Part shown: in pieces, positions 19,198 through 28,191 of the stretch | Layout of the letters: each line of letters starts with the position of its first letter | Numbering within the stretch: position 1 is the first letter of the stretch | From: CAWGAJ01 sp963820545 | GTDB lineage: Bacteria; Planctomycetota; Planctomycetia; Pirellulales; Thermoguttaceae | Assembly (NCBI GenBank): GCA_963820545.1 | Contig: CAWGAJ010000002.1 | Location: 1,240,001 to 1,304,000, forward strand | Direction of reading: 5' to 3' | DNA length: 64,000 bases | Notes under the pieces: generated by a model | The model's database searches: none | The model's input: the letters and a program-made list of their open reading frames with translations, nothing else | Told to the model about the DNA's origin: nothing | Position numbers and translations under genes: made by a program

Positions 19198-20310
19198 ATG
19201 AGTTTCGGCAAGAGGATTTTAGTGGATGAGTTACAAACAATCAGTCAATTTGAAAGCCTGCGGAAAATTCTCCATACAGAAAATTATGCCCAGCATTTAA
19301 AAAAACCATTGCGCTACTGGGCGTATCCCGCCGATCGGCATTTGCCACTGGCCTTTCTCGGTCTAACGTTGAGCGATTTGCTCAAGGCCTCTTATCAGGA
19401 GTTGGCCCAAACTCCCGGAATAGGCTTAAAAAAGATGGCGTCTTTGGTGAAATTGCTTTCCCGGGCGGCGAATACCGATCCCGCTCAGCTGCCCACTGAC
19501 GTGGAGAATCTCCATCTGGCGGTCAAAACAGCCACAACCGACAGACCTGATGATGAGTCCGCAAACAAAGAGTTTGACGCGGAGGCGATCTCCGAGCTTG
19601 AGTGGGAACATTGGCGGGCGAGCCTCCTGCGCCATAAACTGGGGGAGGAAAAAATCGGCCGTTTAGCCCCGAGCTTGCAGGGTTTAACCCGCGTTATTTG
19701 GAATACGCCGCTGGCGACCTACGCCAACTATACCCTCGCCGAAATCCAAGCCCTGAAAACTCACGGCGCAAAACGGATTAATTCCATTCTCGAGGTCTTT
19801 CACAACATTCATAACATTGTCGCCAATATGGCCGGCCAGGATCATCTGGCCATTCGCATTGTGCCCCGCCAGATCGATCAAGCCGAAGAGTGGGTCGGCC
19901 AGTGGCTGCAAAAGCCCGGCATACCCGGTGAAGAAGATATTTTCCGGAACTTCATCAGTCCCTTGCTGATGCAAATCCGCATCGACGCTCAGCAGCAAAT
20001 CGTCTCGCTGGCGGAAAATCGTTTGGGTATCCAGGGGCCTATAAGCAGCGTGCGGAAAGTGGCCCGCAGCAAGGGTTTCACCCGGGCGCGGGTTTATCAA
20101 CTGCTCAACGAAATCAACGACATCATGACGGTCCGCTGGCCATTGGGACGCCACCAGGTTTATGAACTACGCGCAAAATTCGTCGCCGAAGCCAAGGCGC
20201 TCGACTCTCCGCCCGCGCTGGAACAATTCCTGGCGGCCGTGGAACTGTTTTATCCCTGCGCCCGCCGCGGCGCGAATGGACCGCTGGAACAAAGCGGGGA
20301 AAACCAGTGA
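19198..20310 (+). CDS. Uncharacterised protein with HhH-like and HTH-like segments
   Basis: 370 residues from ATG 19198, preceded by AAGGAG (the frame is open 10 codons further upstream). Near residues 55-85, FLGLTLSDLLKASYQELAQTPGIGLKKMASLVKLL resembles the helix-hairpin-helix of RNA polymerase alpha C-terminal domains. Near the C-terminus, VRKVARSKGFTRARVYQLLNEI looks like a sigma-region-4-type helix-turn-helix. I believe similar proteins occur widely in planctomycetes, but I know no function. A role in nucleic-acid binding is inference from these two segments. The operator-like palindrome upstream may reflect autoregulation. Confidence 0.7.
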   Translation: MSFGKRILVDELQTISQFESLRKILHTENYAQHLKKPLRYWAYPADRHLPLAFLGLTLSDLLKASYQELAQTPGIGLKKMASLVKLLSRAANTDPAQLPTDVENLHLAVKTATTDRPDDESANKEFDAEAISELEWEHWRASLLRHKLGEEKIGRLAPSLQGLTRVIWNTPLATYANYTLAEIQALKTHGAKRINSILEVFHNIHNIVANMAGQDHLAIRIVPRQIDQAEEWVGQWLQKPGIPGEEDIFRNFISPLLMQIRIDAQQQIVSLAENRLGIQGPISSVRKVARSKGFTRARVYQLLNEINDIMTVRWPLGRHQVYELRAKFVAEAKALDSPPALEQFLAAVELFYPCARRGANGPLEQSGENQ

Positions 20311-20537
20311 AAAACAAGCTGATTAAAGCCTGAAAGAAGGGCTTCTTTCCTGCCAGGTTGATGCGGGCGTTTGATTTAACGGGGAATCGCCGTTATCAGT
20401 CGCTACTTATGGGTATTGCACCTACAGACATCATCGCCTTATAATCCGAATAAGGTGGAAATTATTAATCCCGCTTGCTGTCCTACCCCTATCCCTTATC
20501 CCGCCTGATGCTCCTACCGTCTGAAAAGGCCCGGCAG

Positions 20538-21884
20538 ATGAACATTCAGAATCGGGGAGTGCCGCGACGCACCTTTTTAAAGAGGGCTGGCGCCCTGGCT
20601 GGAACGGCCATTGCCCTGCCGTACTTGATTCCTTCGAAGGTCTTGGCCGCGCCAAAAGAGGAGGCGCCAACCAGCGACTGAGCATTGCCCTGATCGGCGT
20701 GGGAGAGAGAGGCACAAATCATCTCGTTAATCTGGTCGAGCGGATGGGCAAGGGTGAAGTGAACGTGTCCGCCGTGTGCGACGTGGACGATAAACGCTTG
20801 GAAAATGCCGCCAAAATCGCCGGCCCCCGCGCCGACGTGTATCGCGACTATCGCTATATTCTCCAGCGCAAGGATATCGACGCGGTGATGATAGCCACTC
20901 CCGACCATTGGCACGGCGTGCAATTTGTCCATGCCGCCGAGTGCGGCAAGCACATCTACTGCGAGAGTCCGGCCTGCGCGACAATCGAGGAAGGCAAGGC
21001 CATGCTCGAGGCGGCGCAAGACCAAAATCGTCACGCAGATCGGCGCGCAAGGCCGCTCACAGCCCGAGGCGTATTTGATGCATTGTTTCCTGGCCAACGG
21101 CGCGATCGGCAAGGTGACAAAAGTGACCTGTTGGAGTGCGCCGGGACTGATCGACGACAATCCCGTGGCCGACGAAGATCCTCCGCCGGAACTGGACTAT
21201 GATCTTTGGCTCGGTCCGCTGCGCTGGCAGTCATATAATCCCCGTTTTTCGCATAGCGTGTTTCGCTGGATGCTGGAGTCGGGCGGGGGGCGGATTTGCG
21301 ATCACGGCGCCGATCTGATGAGTTGTGCCTGTGGTGGTTGGGCGCCGACGGGACCGGCCCGGACTCGGTGGAAGCCAGCGGGCGCCGCCCACCAAGGGTC
21401 TTTGGGACACGGCCGTGGAAATGAAAGTCACGTATACGTTCAAAGACCCCGATTGGGTGCTCACCTGGAATCAGCCTGGCGAGCCCGTCAAACCCGAAGA
21501 ACGAACGCCTGAAGAACCGCCCATAGGCAATCCGGGTTTTGGGGCGGTATATCAGAGTGAGAAAGGCGATGCCATTTCCTGGGGCGGCAACGGGGGGACC
21601 TGGCTTGACGCAAGGTTCGCCAGTGGCAGGCGCCGTCTTGTCCGGTGGATGTCTATAAAAGTCCCGGCCATATCGACGATTGGCTCAACGGCATCAGGAC
21701 CGGGGCAAAAACGATCATGAACGTCGAGGCCGGCGTGGTCGTGGCAAATTTGTGCATCCTGGGAAACCTGTCGTTTATCTTGGGCCGAAAACTCCAATGG
21801 GATCAGAAAAAGCAGGAAATTGTCGGCGACGAGCAGGCCCGCCGCCTCATGGGCCGACCGCAACGTTTTCCGTATTGTTTGTGA
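20538..21884 (+). pseudogene. Gfo/Idh/MocA-family oxidoreductase, Tat-exported, multiply frameshifted
   Basis: The pieces read as one NAD(P)-dependent sugar oxidoreductase. ATG 20538 begins a twin-arginine signal (RRTFLKRAGALAG). IALIGVGERG (Rossmann fold), ATPDHWHG, CESPA (the EKP-type motif, altered) and DYDLWLGP follow, and then YKSPGHIDDWLNGIRTG. Frame breaks occur near 20664 (removing GC gives EANQRLSIALIG), near 21014 (adding GC gives EAARKTKIVTQ), between about 21320 and 21400 (two shifts), and near 21620 (one A lost from a short run). Five lesions in 1.3 kb suggest either a real pseudogene or a poorly called stretch. A CCCCTATCCCTTATCC tract lies about 40 bases before the start. Confidence 0.85.
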
Positions 21885-21897
21885 GGAATCAATCGTC

Positions 21898-22494
21898 ATG
21901 CCAGCCGAGGAATTCACCGTCGATGCCTTAATTGCCAAGATCAAGGATAAAAACGATAAAGTCCGGTCCGAAGGTTGGCTCAATGCGGGTAAAGTGGGCG
22001 CGGCGGCGGTAAAACCGCTGGCTGCCGTGACGATCTCCGGCGACAGCGATCTGGAAGTGGCGCGGGCGGCCAAACGGGCGCTGTGGCAAATCGTGCATGA
22101 AGCAGGCCGCCCCGGCGCCAAGGAACAACGTGATGCCGTTTTGTCCGAACTGGACGCCTTGTTGAGCGACGATTGGCCGGACGCCTTCCGCCGCGAGGTG
22201 CTGTGGATGCTTTCGGAAATCGGCGCCGACTCGAGCGTGGAACCCATCGCTGCGGTAATGAAAAACAACGAATTGCTCGACGACGCTCGTTGTGCCCTGG
22301 AGCGGATACCCGGCGACGCGTCCCTGGCCGCGCTTAGGGCCGCTTTGGACAGCGTGCCCAACGGTTATAAAAGCAATATCGCTCATGCACTGCGCGTGCG
22401 CGGAGTGGAACCAGGCCGGGAAAAATATCCCTCTCAGAAGCTGATTCCCACAAAACAAACCAACATCAAAGCGGGCGGCAGGAAAACGCCATGA
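21898..22494 (+). CDS. HEAT-repeat protein
   Basis: 198 residues. Degenerate HEAT/PBS-lyase-like helical repeats, such as DLEVARAAKRALWQIVHEAG and REVLWMLSEIGADSSVEPIAAVM, cover most of the protein; the last 30 residues are basic. ATG 21898 is preceded by GAGGA. No signal peptide. It starts 14 bases after the oxidoreductase and overlaps the next gene by ATGA, so the three form one transcription unit. It is probably a protein-interaction scaffold. Confidence 0.75.
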   Translation: MPAEEFTVDALIAKIKDKNDKVRSEGWLNAGKVGAAAVKPLAAVTISGDSDLEVARAAKRALWQIVHEAGRPGAKEQRDAVLSELDALLSDDWPDAFRREVLWMLSEIGADSSVEPIAAVMKNNELLDDARCALERIPGDASLAALRAALDSVPNGYKSNIAHALRVRGVEPGREKYPSQKLIPTKQTNIKAGGRKTP

Positions 22495-25229
22495 AATATT
22501 TCAGAACAATAAATTCTAATCTCCATAAGCCCACGGGTTGCAAGGCGTGGGCTTTGTTCTGTGGCAACTCTTGGTTTTTGTGCCATTGTTGCATGGTATT
22601 TTTCTTCATGACCTTCCCTGCTTTGGCGCAACGCGTGGAATCCGAGGCCGCCGCGGGCAAGACGTTTGGCGTGGGCAGGATTACCATCGAACTGCCCGAA
22701 ACCATGCTGCCGCAGCCCTTGGGAGTGGAAGGATTGGCGCTGACGGATCGCGACGGGCGCGTGCTTTATCCGGCCATTGAAATGCCCGCCTTTCCCAAAA
22801 TTATGAAGGAACTACTGGAAAGCAACACGCCCTTGACTTCCGGCGGGCCGGTCCGGGAGCAAGTGGGCGGGCTGCTGCGCGGAATGCTCGAGCGTCCGCC
22901 GCGCACCACGATTTATTTTCTCTTCCGCGGCGAGGAGCCTTTACAAATCACCCTTCATGCCCGCGCGCCCATCCCTTTTAACATCCTGCCCACGCAATCA
23001 CCGGGGGTCTATGAACGCTTGCTGGGACAATGGTGGCGTCAATATGCCCAAGAGCCGCAATTGTTCGCACAAAAACCGGACTATCCGCCGCTGGTGGAAA
23101 ACTATCTTACCGCCACGCTGGCGGCAAGACTCAATCTGCGCCTGCCCGAGGCCAAAGCGACCAAGTCGCCATACGCCCAATTGGAAAAGGAATTGGGGTT
23201 GAACCTGGGCACCGAGTCGCTCCGGGTGGCCCTGGAGCAAGATCGCATCTTGGGATTGAACAACTTGGATCTGCCAGCCGATCAGCCTTTGCCCGAGCCC
23301 ATCGCACCGCCGCCGCTGGAAGTTCCTCAACCGAGCGACGAAGTGAAAATCGAACCCCTGGCCAGTCACGTGCCGGCCGCGTGTTTTTACGTGCGCTTCG
23401 GCAGTTTCAGCAATTTCCTCTGGCTGCAAGATACGCTGGCCAAGTGGGGCGGCGACGCCCAGAACCTCATCGCCCTGCGCGGCTTGGACCAGCGCATGAG
23501 CGAGCGCATGGAAAAACAACTCATCTTAAAGCAAACCACTCTGGGCCGAATGCTGGGCGAAACGGTGATTTCCGACGTGGTAATCATCGGCACCGATATG
23601 TTCTTCCGCGAGGGAGCGGCTTACGGCATCCTCTTCGAGGCCCGCAACAGCACCATCTTGGGAGCGAATTTCAACTCCCAACGCTCCGATCGCATTAAAG
23701 CCGGCGGCGTAAGCGAGCAGAAAATAAAAATCGGCGACAAAGAGATCTCCTACATTTCTTCGCCCGACGGTACAGTGCGTTCTTACTATGCGGTGGACGG
23801 CGATTACCATCTCTTCACCACGTCGAAAAAACTTGCCGAGCGGTTTTTGGCCGTCGGCTCGGGTCAAGGCGCGTTGGGAAAGACCCGGGAGTTTCAATAC
23901 GTGCGCTGGCTTATGCCGCTTAGCCGTAAGGACACGGTTTTCGTATATCTGTCCGACGCATTTTTCCGCAACTTCACCAGTCCGCACTATCGCGTGGAAA
24001 TGGCCCGCCGCTTGCAGGCCGTGGCCGATATCGAGCTGGTGCAACTGGCCAAGCTCGCCGCTCCCAGCGAAGGACAGCCCGGGGGAAGTATCGAAGAACT
24101 AATTAGCGGAAATTTTCTGCCCGCCGGTTTTGGCCCCTTGCCCGATGGCAGCCGCACGGTCATGGACAAGGACGAGGTGTACGACAGTCTGCGCGGCAGG
24201 CGCGGGGCCTTCGTGCCGGTGCTGGACGTGGCAGTGGACAAGGTTACTCGTTTTGAATTGGCCGAATACAACCGCTTCGCCGATTTTTATCGGACTAACT
24301 GGGGACGGATGGACCCGATCCTGGTCGGCATGCAAAGAACTTCGCAGCCGGGCAATCGGGAACAAGTGGTTGTCGACGTGCTGATGACCCCCTTTGCCCC
24401 GGCGCATTTTGATCTGCTGCGAAAGTATGCCGGTCCTGCCGATGCCTTGCGAATAGCGCCCGTTGCCGGCGATTTGGCGGCAATCGACCTGGTAACGACT
24501 AACCAACGGATATTTGGCGGCTTGCGCGATTTTGGTCCGCCGCCGAACATCCAGTACGGACGCCTGCTGCCTATAGGCCGGCTGCGCGATTGGCTGGTGG
24601 GTTATATTGGCAGCGTGGGCGAAGTCGGCGTGCTGGGTTTTTTGAACCTTGGTTTTTCACAACCGGATTCGCTGGGCTACTCATTTTCACCCCTGGGAAG
24701 CTGGCGCAGGCAATGGGATCAATACACAGTGTTTTCCTTCCATCACGAAGTGCTGGACGCGGTGACGCCGCAAGTGCGATTGGAACAGGCGAAACGTCCG
24801 GCCCAGTTACGCGTGCGCGTCGACGATCCGACCAGGGCCCGAATCATGCCCCTGGCAAATGGCTGGGCATATAATCGCACTCGCGAGACATCCCTTAATA
24901 ATCTCCGCTTGATGCAGGCACTCAATCAACAACTGCACGTGCCCATGGATGATTGCCGCAAGACGGCCGAATTCCTGCTGGATGCCAAACTAATCTGCCC
25001 CTTGGGCGGTGAATATGTGTATCAGCCCAGTGGCAATAATTTCGGGCTCTGGACATCCACCGCCTTGGAAAAACAACCTGCTCGCGGCGGAATCCTGCAA
25101 ACCGCGGCCCCGGAAGGCTATCATGCGCCGCCTTGGAATTGGTTCCGCGGCCTGGATCTGGAGGCCTCGATGAACGAAAAAAATCTCTCCGCCCATGCCG
25201 AAATTATCATGCAACTGCCGGCGAAGTAG
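22491..25229 (+). CDS. Large secreted protein of unknown function
   Basis: 912 residues. The start overlaps the upstream stop (ATGA). A hydrophobic stretch (FLCHCCMVFFFMTFPALAQR) about 30-50 residues in suggests a signal peptide ending at ALA-Q. The remainder is soluble, with mixed alpha/beta character and repeated ELLRK/LxxLxx segments. A central part (VPAACFYVRFGSFSNFLWLQDTL...) resembles proteins of the DUF3352 kind seen in planctomycetes, but I cannot confirm this. No catalytic motif seen. Confidence 0.7.
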   Translation: MKYFRTINSNLHKPTGCKAWALFCGNSWFLCHCCMVFFFMTFPALAQRVESEAAAGKTFGVGRITIELPETMLPQPLGVEGLALTDRDGRVLYPAIEMPAFPKIMKELLESNTPLTSGGPVREQVGGLLRGMLERPPRTTIYFLFRGEEPLQITLHARAPIPFNILPTQSPGVYERLLGQWWRQYAQEPQLFAQKPDYPPLVENYLTATLAARLNLRLPEAKATKSPYAQLEKELGLNLGTESLRVALEQDRILGLNNLDLPADQPLPEPIAPPPLEVPQPSDEVKIEPLASHVPAACFYVRFGSFSNFLWLQDTLAKWGGDAQNLIALRGLDQRMSERMEKQLILKQTTLGRMLGETVISDVVIIGTDMFFREGAAYGILFEARNSTILGANFNSQRSDRIKAGGVSEQKIKIGDKEISYISSPDGTVRSYYAVDGDYHLFTTSKKLAERFLAVGSGQGALGKTREFQYVRWLMPLSRKDTVFVYLSDAFFRNFTSPHYRVEMARRLQAVADIELVQLAKLAAPSEGQPGGSIEELISGNFLPAGFGPLPDGSRTVMDKDEVYDSLRGRRGAFVPVLDVAVDKVTRFELAEYNRFADFYRTNWGRMDPILVGMQRTSQPGNREQVVVDVLMTPFAPAHFDLLRKYAGPADALRIAPVAGDLAAIDLVTTNQRIFGGLRDFGPPPNIQYGRLLPIGRLRDWLVGYIGSVGEVGVLGFLNLGFSQPDSLGYSFSPLGSWRRQWDQYTVFSFHHEVLDAVTPQVRLEQAKRPAQLRVRVDDPTRARIMPLANGWAYNRTRETSLNNLRLMQALNQQLHVPMDDCRKTAEFLLDAKLICPLGGEYVYQPSGNNFGLWTSTALEKQPARGGILQTAAPEGYHAPPWNWFRGLDLEASMNEKNLSAHAEIIMQLPAK

Positions 25230-25278
25230 GGAAGAGGGGCGAGGGGCGAGGGAAAAGGAAATTTGCAATCAATTTTGG

Positions 25279-26268
25279 TTAATCGTTGTAGCCGTCGGGG
25301 TGTTTTTGGAACCAATTCCAGGCCGTGGCCACGATGTCGTCGATCTCGGTGTATTGGGCGGACCAGCCTAGTTCGCGGCGGATTTTGTCGGCATTGGCAA
25401 ATAATATAGCGGGATCGCCAGGACGCCGGGCGCCATATACGTTCGGTACCTTTTGGCCGGTGACACGTTGCGCCGAGTCGATCACCTCTTTTACCGAGTA
25501 GCCTTTTCCAATGCCCAGGTTATAAAAACGTGCATCGCCGGGACGCAAGGCATCCATGGCCGCGATGTGCGCGGCGCAGAGATCTTCCACATGGATGTAA
25601 TCGCGGATGCAGGTTCCATCAGGCGTGGGATAGTCGGTGCCGAAAACAGTCACCTTTTCGCGCCGGCCCAAGAGGGCCAAAAGCAGAACGGGTATCAGGT
25701 GCGTTTCCGGATCGTGGTCTTCGCCCAGCGATCCGTCGGCCGCGGAGCCTGCCACGTTAAAATATCGCAAAGCCACAAAGGAGAACTCGGGATCCGCAGC
25801 ACCGTAGTCGCGCAAGATCCGCTCCACGCACCACTTTGACCAACCGTAAGGACTAATGGGCCATTGGCGCATGGTTTCCACAATGGGGGTGGATTCCGGC
25901 TCGCCGTATGTGGCACAAGTCGAACTGAATACCATGCGATTTACGCCCGTGTGCTTCATGGCCTTCAGCAGACTGATGGCGCCGGCCGTATTATTTTCGT
26001 AATAGCTCAGCGGTTCGGCGACCGACTCGCCCACGTAGGCCAAGGCGGCAAAGTGCATCACGCAATCGACGGCATGTTCGGTTAAGGCCTTGGTTAAGCC
26101 TGTGGTATCGGCCAGGTCGATTTGCATAAATCGGGCCTTTGGATGCACGGCCTGGATGTGACCGCGATATAAATTATCGACCGCCACGACATTATGCCCG
26201 GCCTCGATCAACTGCTTGACCGCATGTGAACCAATGTAACCCGCGCCTCCGGTAACCATTACGTTCAT
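25279..26268 (-). CDS. galE: UDP-glucose 4-epimerase
   Basis: 329 residues. It interconverts UDP-glucose and UDP-galactose. MNVMVTGGAGYIGSHAV is the NAD-binding glycine motif, FSSTCATYGEP carries the catalytic Ser/Thr, and YGWSKWCVE is the YxxxK pair. EDHDPETHLIP and VFGTDYPTPDGTCIRDYIHVEDL are GalE signatures. ATG 26268 is preceded by GAAAGGA. It is divergent from rfbD, and both serve cell-surface sugar nucleotide supply. Confidence 0.96.
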   Translation of the reverse strand: MNVMVTGGAGYIGSHAVKQLIEAGHNVVAVDNLYRGHIQAVHPKARFMQIDLADTTGLTKALTEHAVDCVMHFAALAYVGESVAEPLSYYENNTAGAISLLKAMKHTGVNRMVFSSTCATYGEPESTPIVETMRQWPISPYGWSKWCVERILRDYGAADPEFSFVALRYFNVAGSAADGSLGEDHDPETHLIPVLLLALLGRREKVTVFGTDYPTPDGTCIRDYIHVEDLCAAHIAAMDALRPGDARFYNLGIGKGYSVKEVIDSAQRVTGQKVPNVYGARRPGDPAILFANADKIRRELGWSAQYTEIDDIVATAWNWFQKHPDGYND

Positions 26269-26495
26269 GTTTTTCCTTTCTATGGTCTTGCGCTCCCCCG
26301 ACCAACAAAGTTGGTACCCGGTCGCGGCTAAACAATATAATTTCACCCTATTTAAGAATGTCTATTTCAAAGTGATTTTTAGTGGTTTGTCAACCCCAAA
26401 CACGGCTTTTCTAATACAATAAAAAGAGTTACGCTAATGAGGTATCAAATCATATAAAACACCATCAAAATATATTATTTGCAGCCGATTTATTT

Positions 26496-27379
26496 ATGAA
26501 AGTCGCCATTACGGGTGCCTTGGGTCAATTGGGCAGCGAACTGTGCCGGCAAATCGGGCCACAGGCCATACCTCTGGATATCGACACCCTGGATCTGACC
26601 AACAAAAATGCCGTACTGAAAACACTCGTGGGCTTAAAGCCCGCGACGATTATCAACTGCGCCGCCTATACCCAGGTCAATAAGGCCGAGAGCGAACCTG
26701 ATCTTGCCCATGCCGTTAACGCCACGGCCGTGGAGCATTTGGTTCGCGTCTGCCGCGAACTGGGTTGCCCGTTGCTGCAAATCAGCACCGACTATGTTTT
26801 CGGCGGCCATAAGGCTGAAGGCGGTAACAATTGTCCATTTCGTGAGGATGATGCGCCGGCGCCGCAAAGTGTTTACGCCAAAACTAAACTTGCCGGCGAA
26901 CAGGCCGCCGCCCAGTACGAAAAACATCTTATTGTGCGAACCTGCGGACTGTACGCCCGGCCCAGCGATGTGCGGGCAAATAATTTTATAAGAACCATGC
27001 TTCGCCTGGGGGCGCACACAGGGAAATCCGCGTGGTCGCCGATCAGTATTGTACGCCCAGCTATGTTCCGCACGTGGCCCGGGCGATCCTGTTTTTGACA
27101 GGAATTACGCACGCAAAACCCGTGCCTTGGGGAATCTATCATGTAACCAATAGCGGCGCAACTACATGGTACGATTTTGCCGTGGAAATCTTTAAACAGG
27201 CGGGAATGGATGTTAAAATTACCGCCATTACCACCGCTGAATATGGTGCGCCTGCCGCGAGGCCGGCTTATAGTGTGTTAGATACATCGGCGTATCAGCG
27301 CCTCGGCGGGCCGCCCCTGCCGGATTGGAAAAATGCATTGGAAGAGTATTTTGATGAATGGAAAAAATTGCAAACATGA
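26496..27379 (+). CDS. rfbD: dTDP-4-dehydrorhamnose reductase, frameshifted
   Basis: It reduces dTDP-4-keto-rhamnose to dTDP-rhamnose. ITGALGQLGSEL (NADPH motif), DLTN, INCAAYTQVNKAE, STDYVF and SVYAKTKLAGE (YxxxK) are all present. The frame changes at the GCGC at 27012-27015; deleting GC gives RLGAHREIRVVADQ and restores the C-terminal half (PSYVPHVARAI...GIYHVTNSG). About 294 residues when joined, normal for RfbD. It overlaps the following SDR by ATGA. Confidence 0.92.
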
Positions 27380-28122
27380 CCAATAAAGTCGCTTTAATTA
27401 CAGGCAGCGGGAAGCGTCGCGTTGGTAATGCCATTGCCGAGGCGCTGGCAACACGCGGATACGCCATTGCCTTGCATTATAACCAATCGGCCGAGGAGGC
27501 CCGGCAAAGCATCTCAGCGCTGAGGCAGCAAGGAATTGCCGCGCAGGCATTCCAGGCCGATATTTCTCAGGAAGATGAAGTCGATCGGCTATTTGAACAA
27601 GTGGAAAAAGACTTCGGGCGCTTGGACGTGCTGGTGACTGCCGCCGCGCTGTGGCAGTCCAAGCCCTTGGAGGAAGTTACCGCCGCGGACGTGCGACGGC
27701 ATTTCGAGATCAATACCCTGGGCACGTTCCTCTGTTGCCAGCGCGCAGGCAAAATCATGGTCCAGCAAGCGGAAGGGGGCGTGATTGTAACCATCGGCGA
27801 TTGGGCCATAGTGCGCCCCTACCCTCACTATGCGGCATATTTTCCCAGCAAGGGCGCCATCCCCACCATTACGCGAACTTTTGCCGTGGAACTTGCCCGG
27901 CGCAATCCGGCCGTGCGAGTCAATTGCATTCTGCCCGGTCCGGTGATGTTGCCTGAAAATCTTCCTGAACACGAAGTCAAAGGAGCCATTGCCGGGACAT
28001 TACTCAAACGTGCCGGGAGTCCGGAAAACATCGCCCAGGCAGTGGTTTTTCTGGTGGAAAACGATTATGTCACCGGCGTGTGCCTGCCTGTGGACGGCGG
28101 ACGCACCATCGCGGGCAGTTAG
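27376..28122 (+). CDS. Short-chain dehydrogenase/reductase (pteridine-reductase-like)
   Basis: 248 residues. It has the cofactor motif TGSGKRRVGNAIAEAL, the NTLGTF central strand and the catalytic YFPSK (YxxxK). The usual catalytic Ser strand reads VTIGDWA, so the canonical Ser is replaced or shifted. The GKRRVG cofactor loop, with basic residues, suggests NADPH, as in FolM/PTR1-like pteridine reductases. The C-terminal VCLPVDGGRTI is standard. It overlaps rfbD by ATGA. Confidence 0.88.
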   Translation: MTNKVALITGSGKRRVGNAIAEALATRGYAIALHYNQSAEEARQSISALRQQGIAAQAFQADISQEDEVDRLFEQVEKDFGRLDVLVTAAALWQSKPLEEVTAADVRRHFEINTLGTFLCCQRAGKIMVQQAEGGVIVTIGDWAIVRPYPHYAAYFPSKGAIPTITRTFAVELARRNPAVRVNCILPGPVMLPENLPEHEVKGAIAGTLLKRAGSPENIAQAVVFLVENDYVTGVCLPVDGGRTIAGS

Positions 28123-28191
28123 GTCCCATATCAAAAAACATTGTTTGGGCGGCAGTTCAAATGCCATCCCAACGGCGGAAAGGCGGATTGC

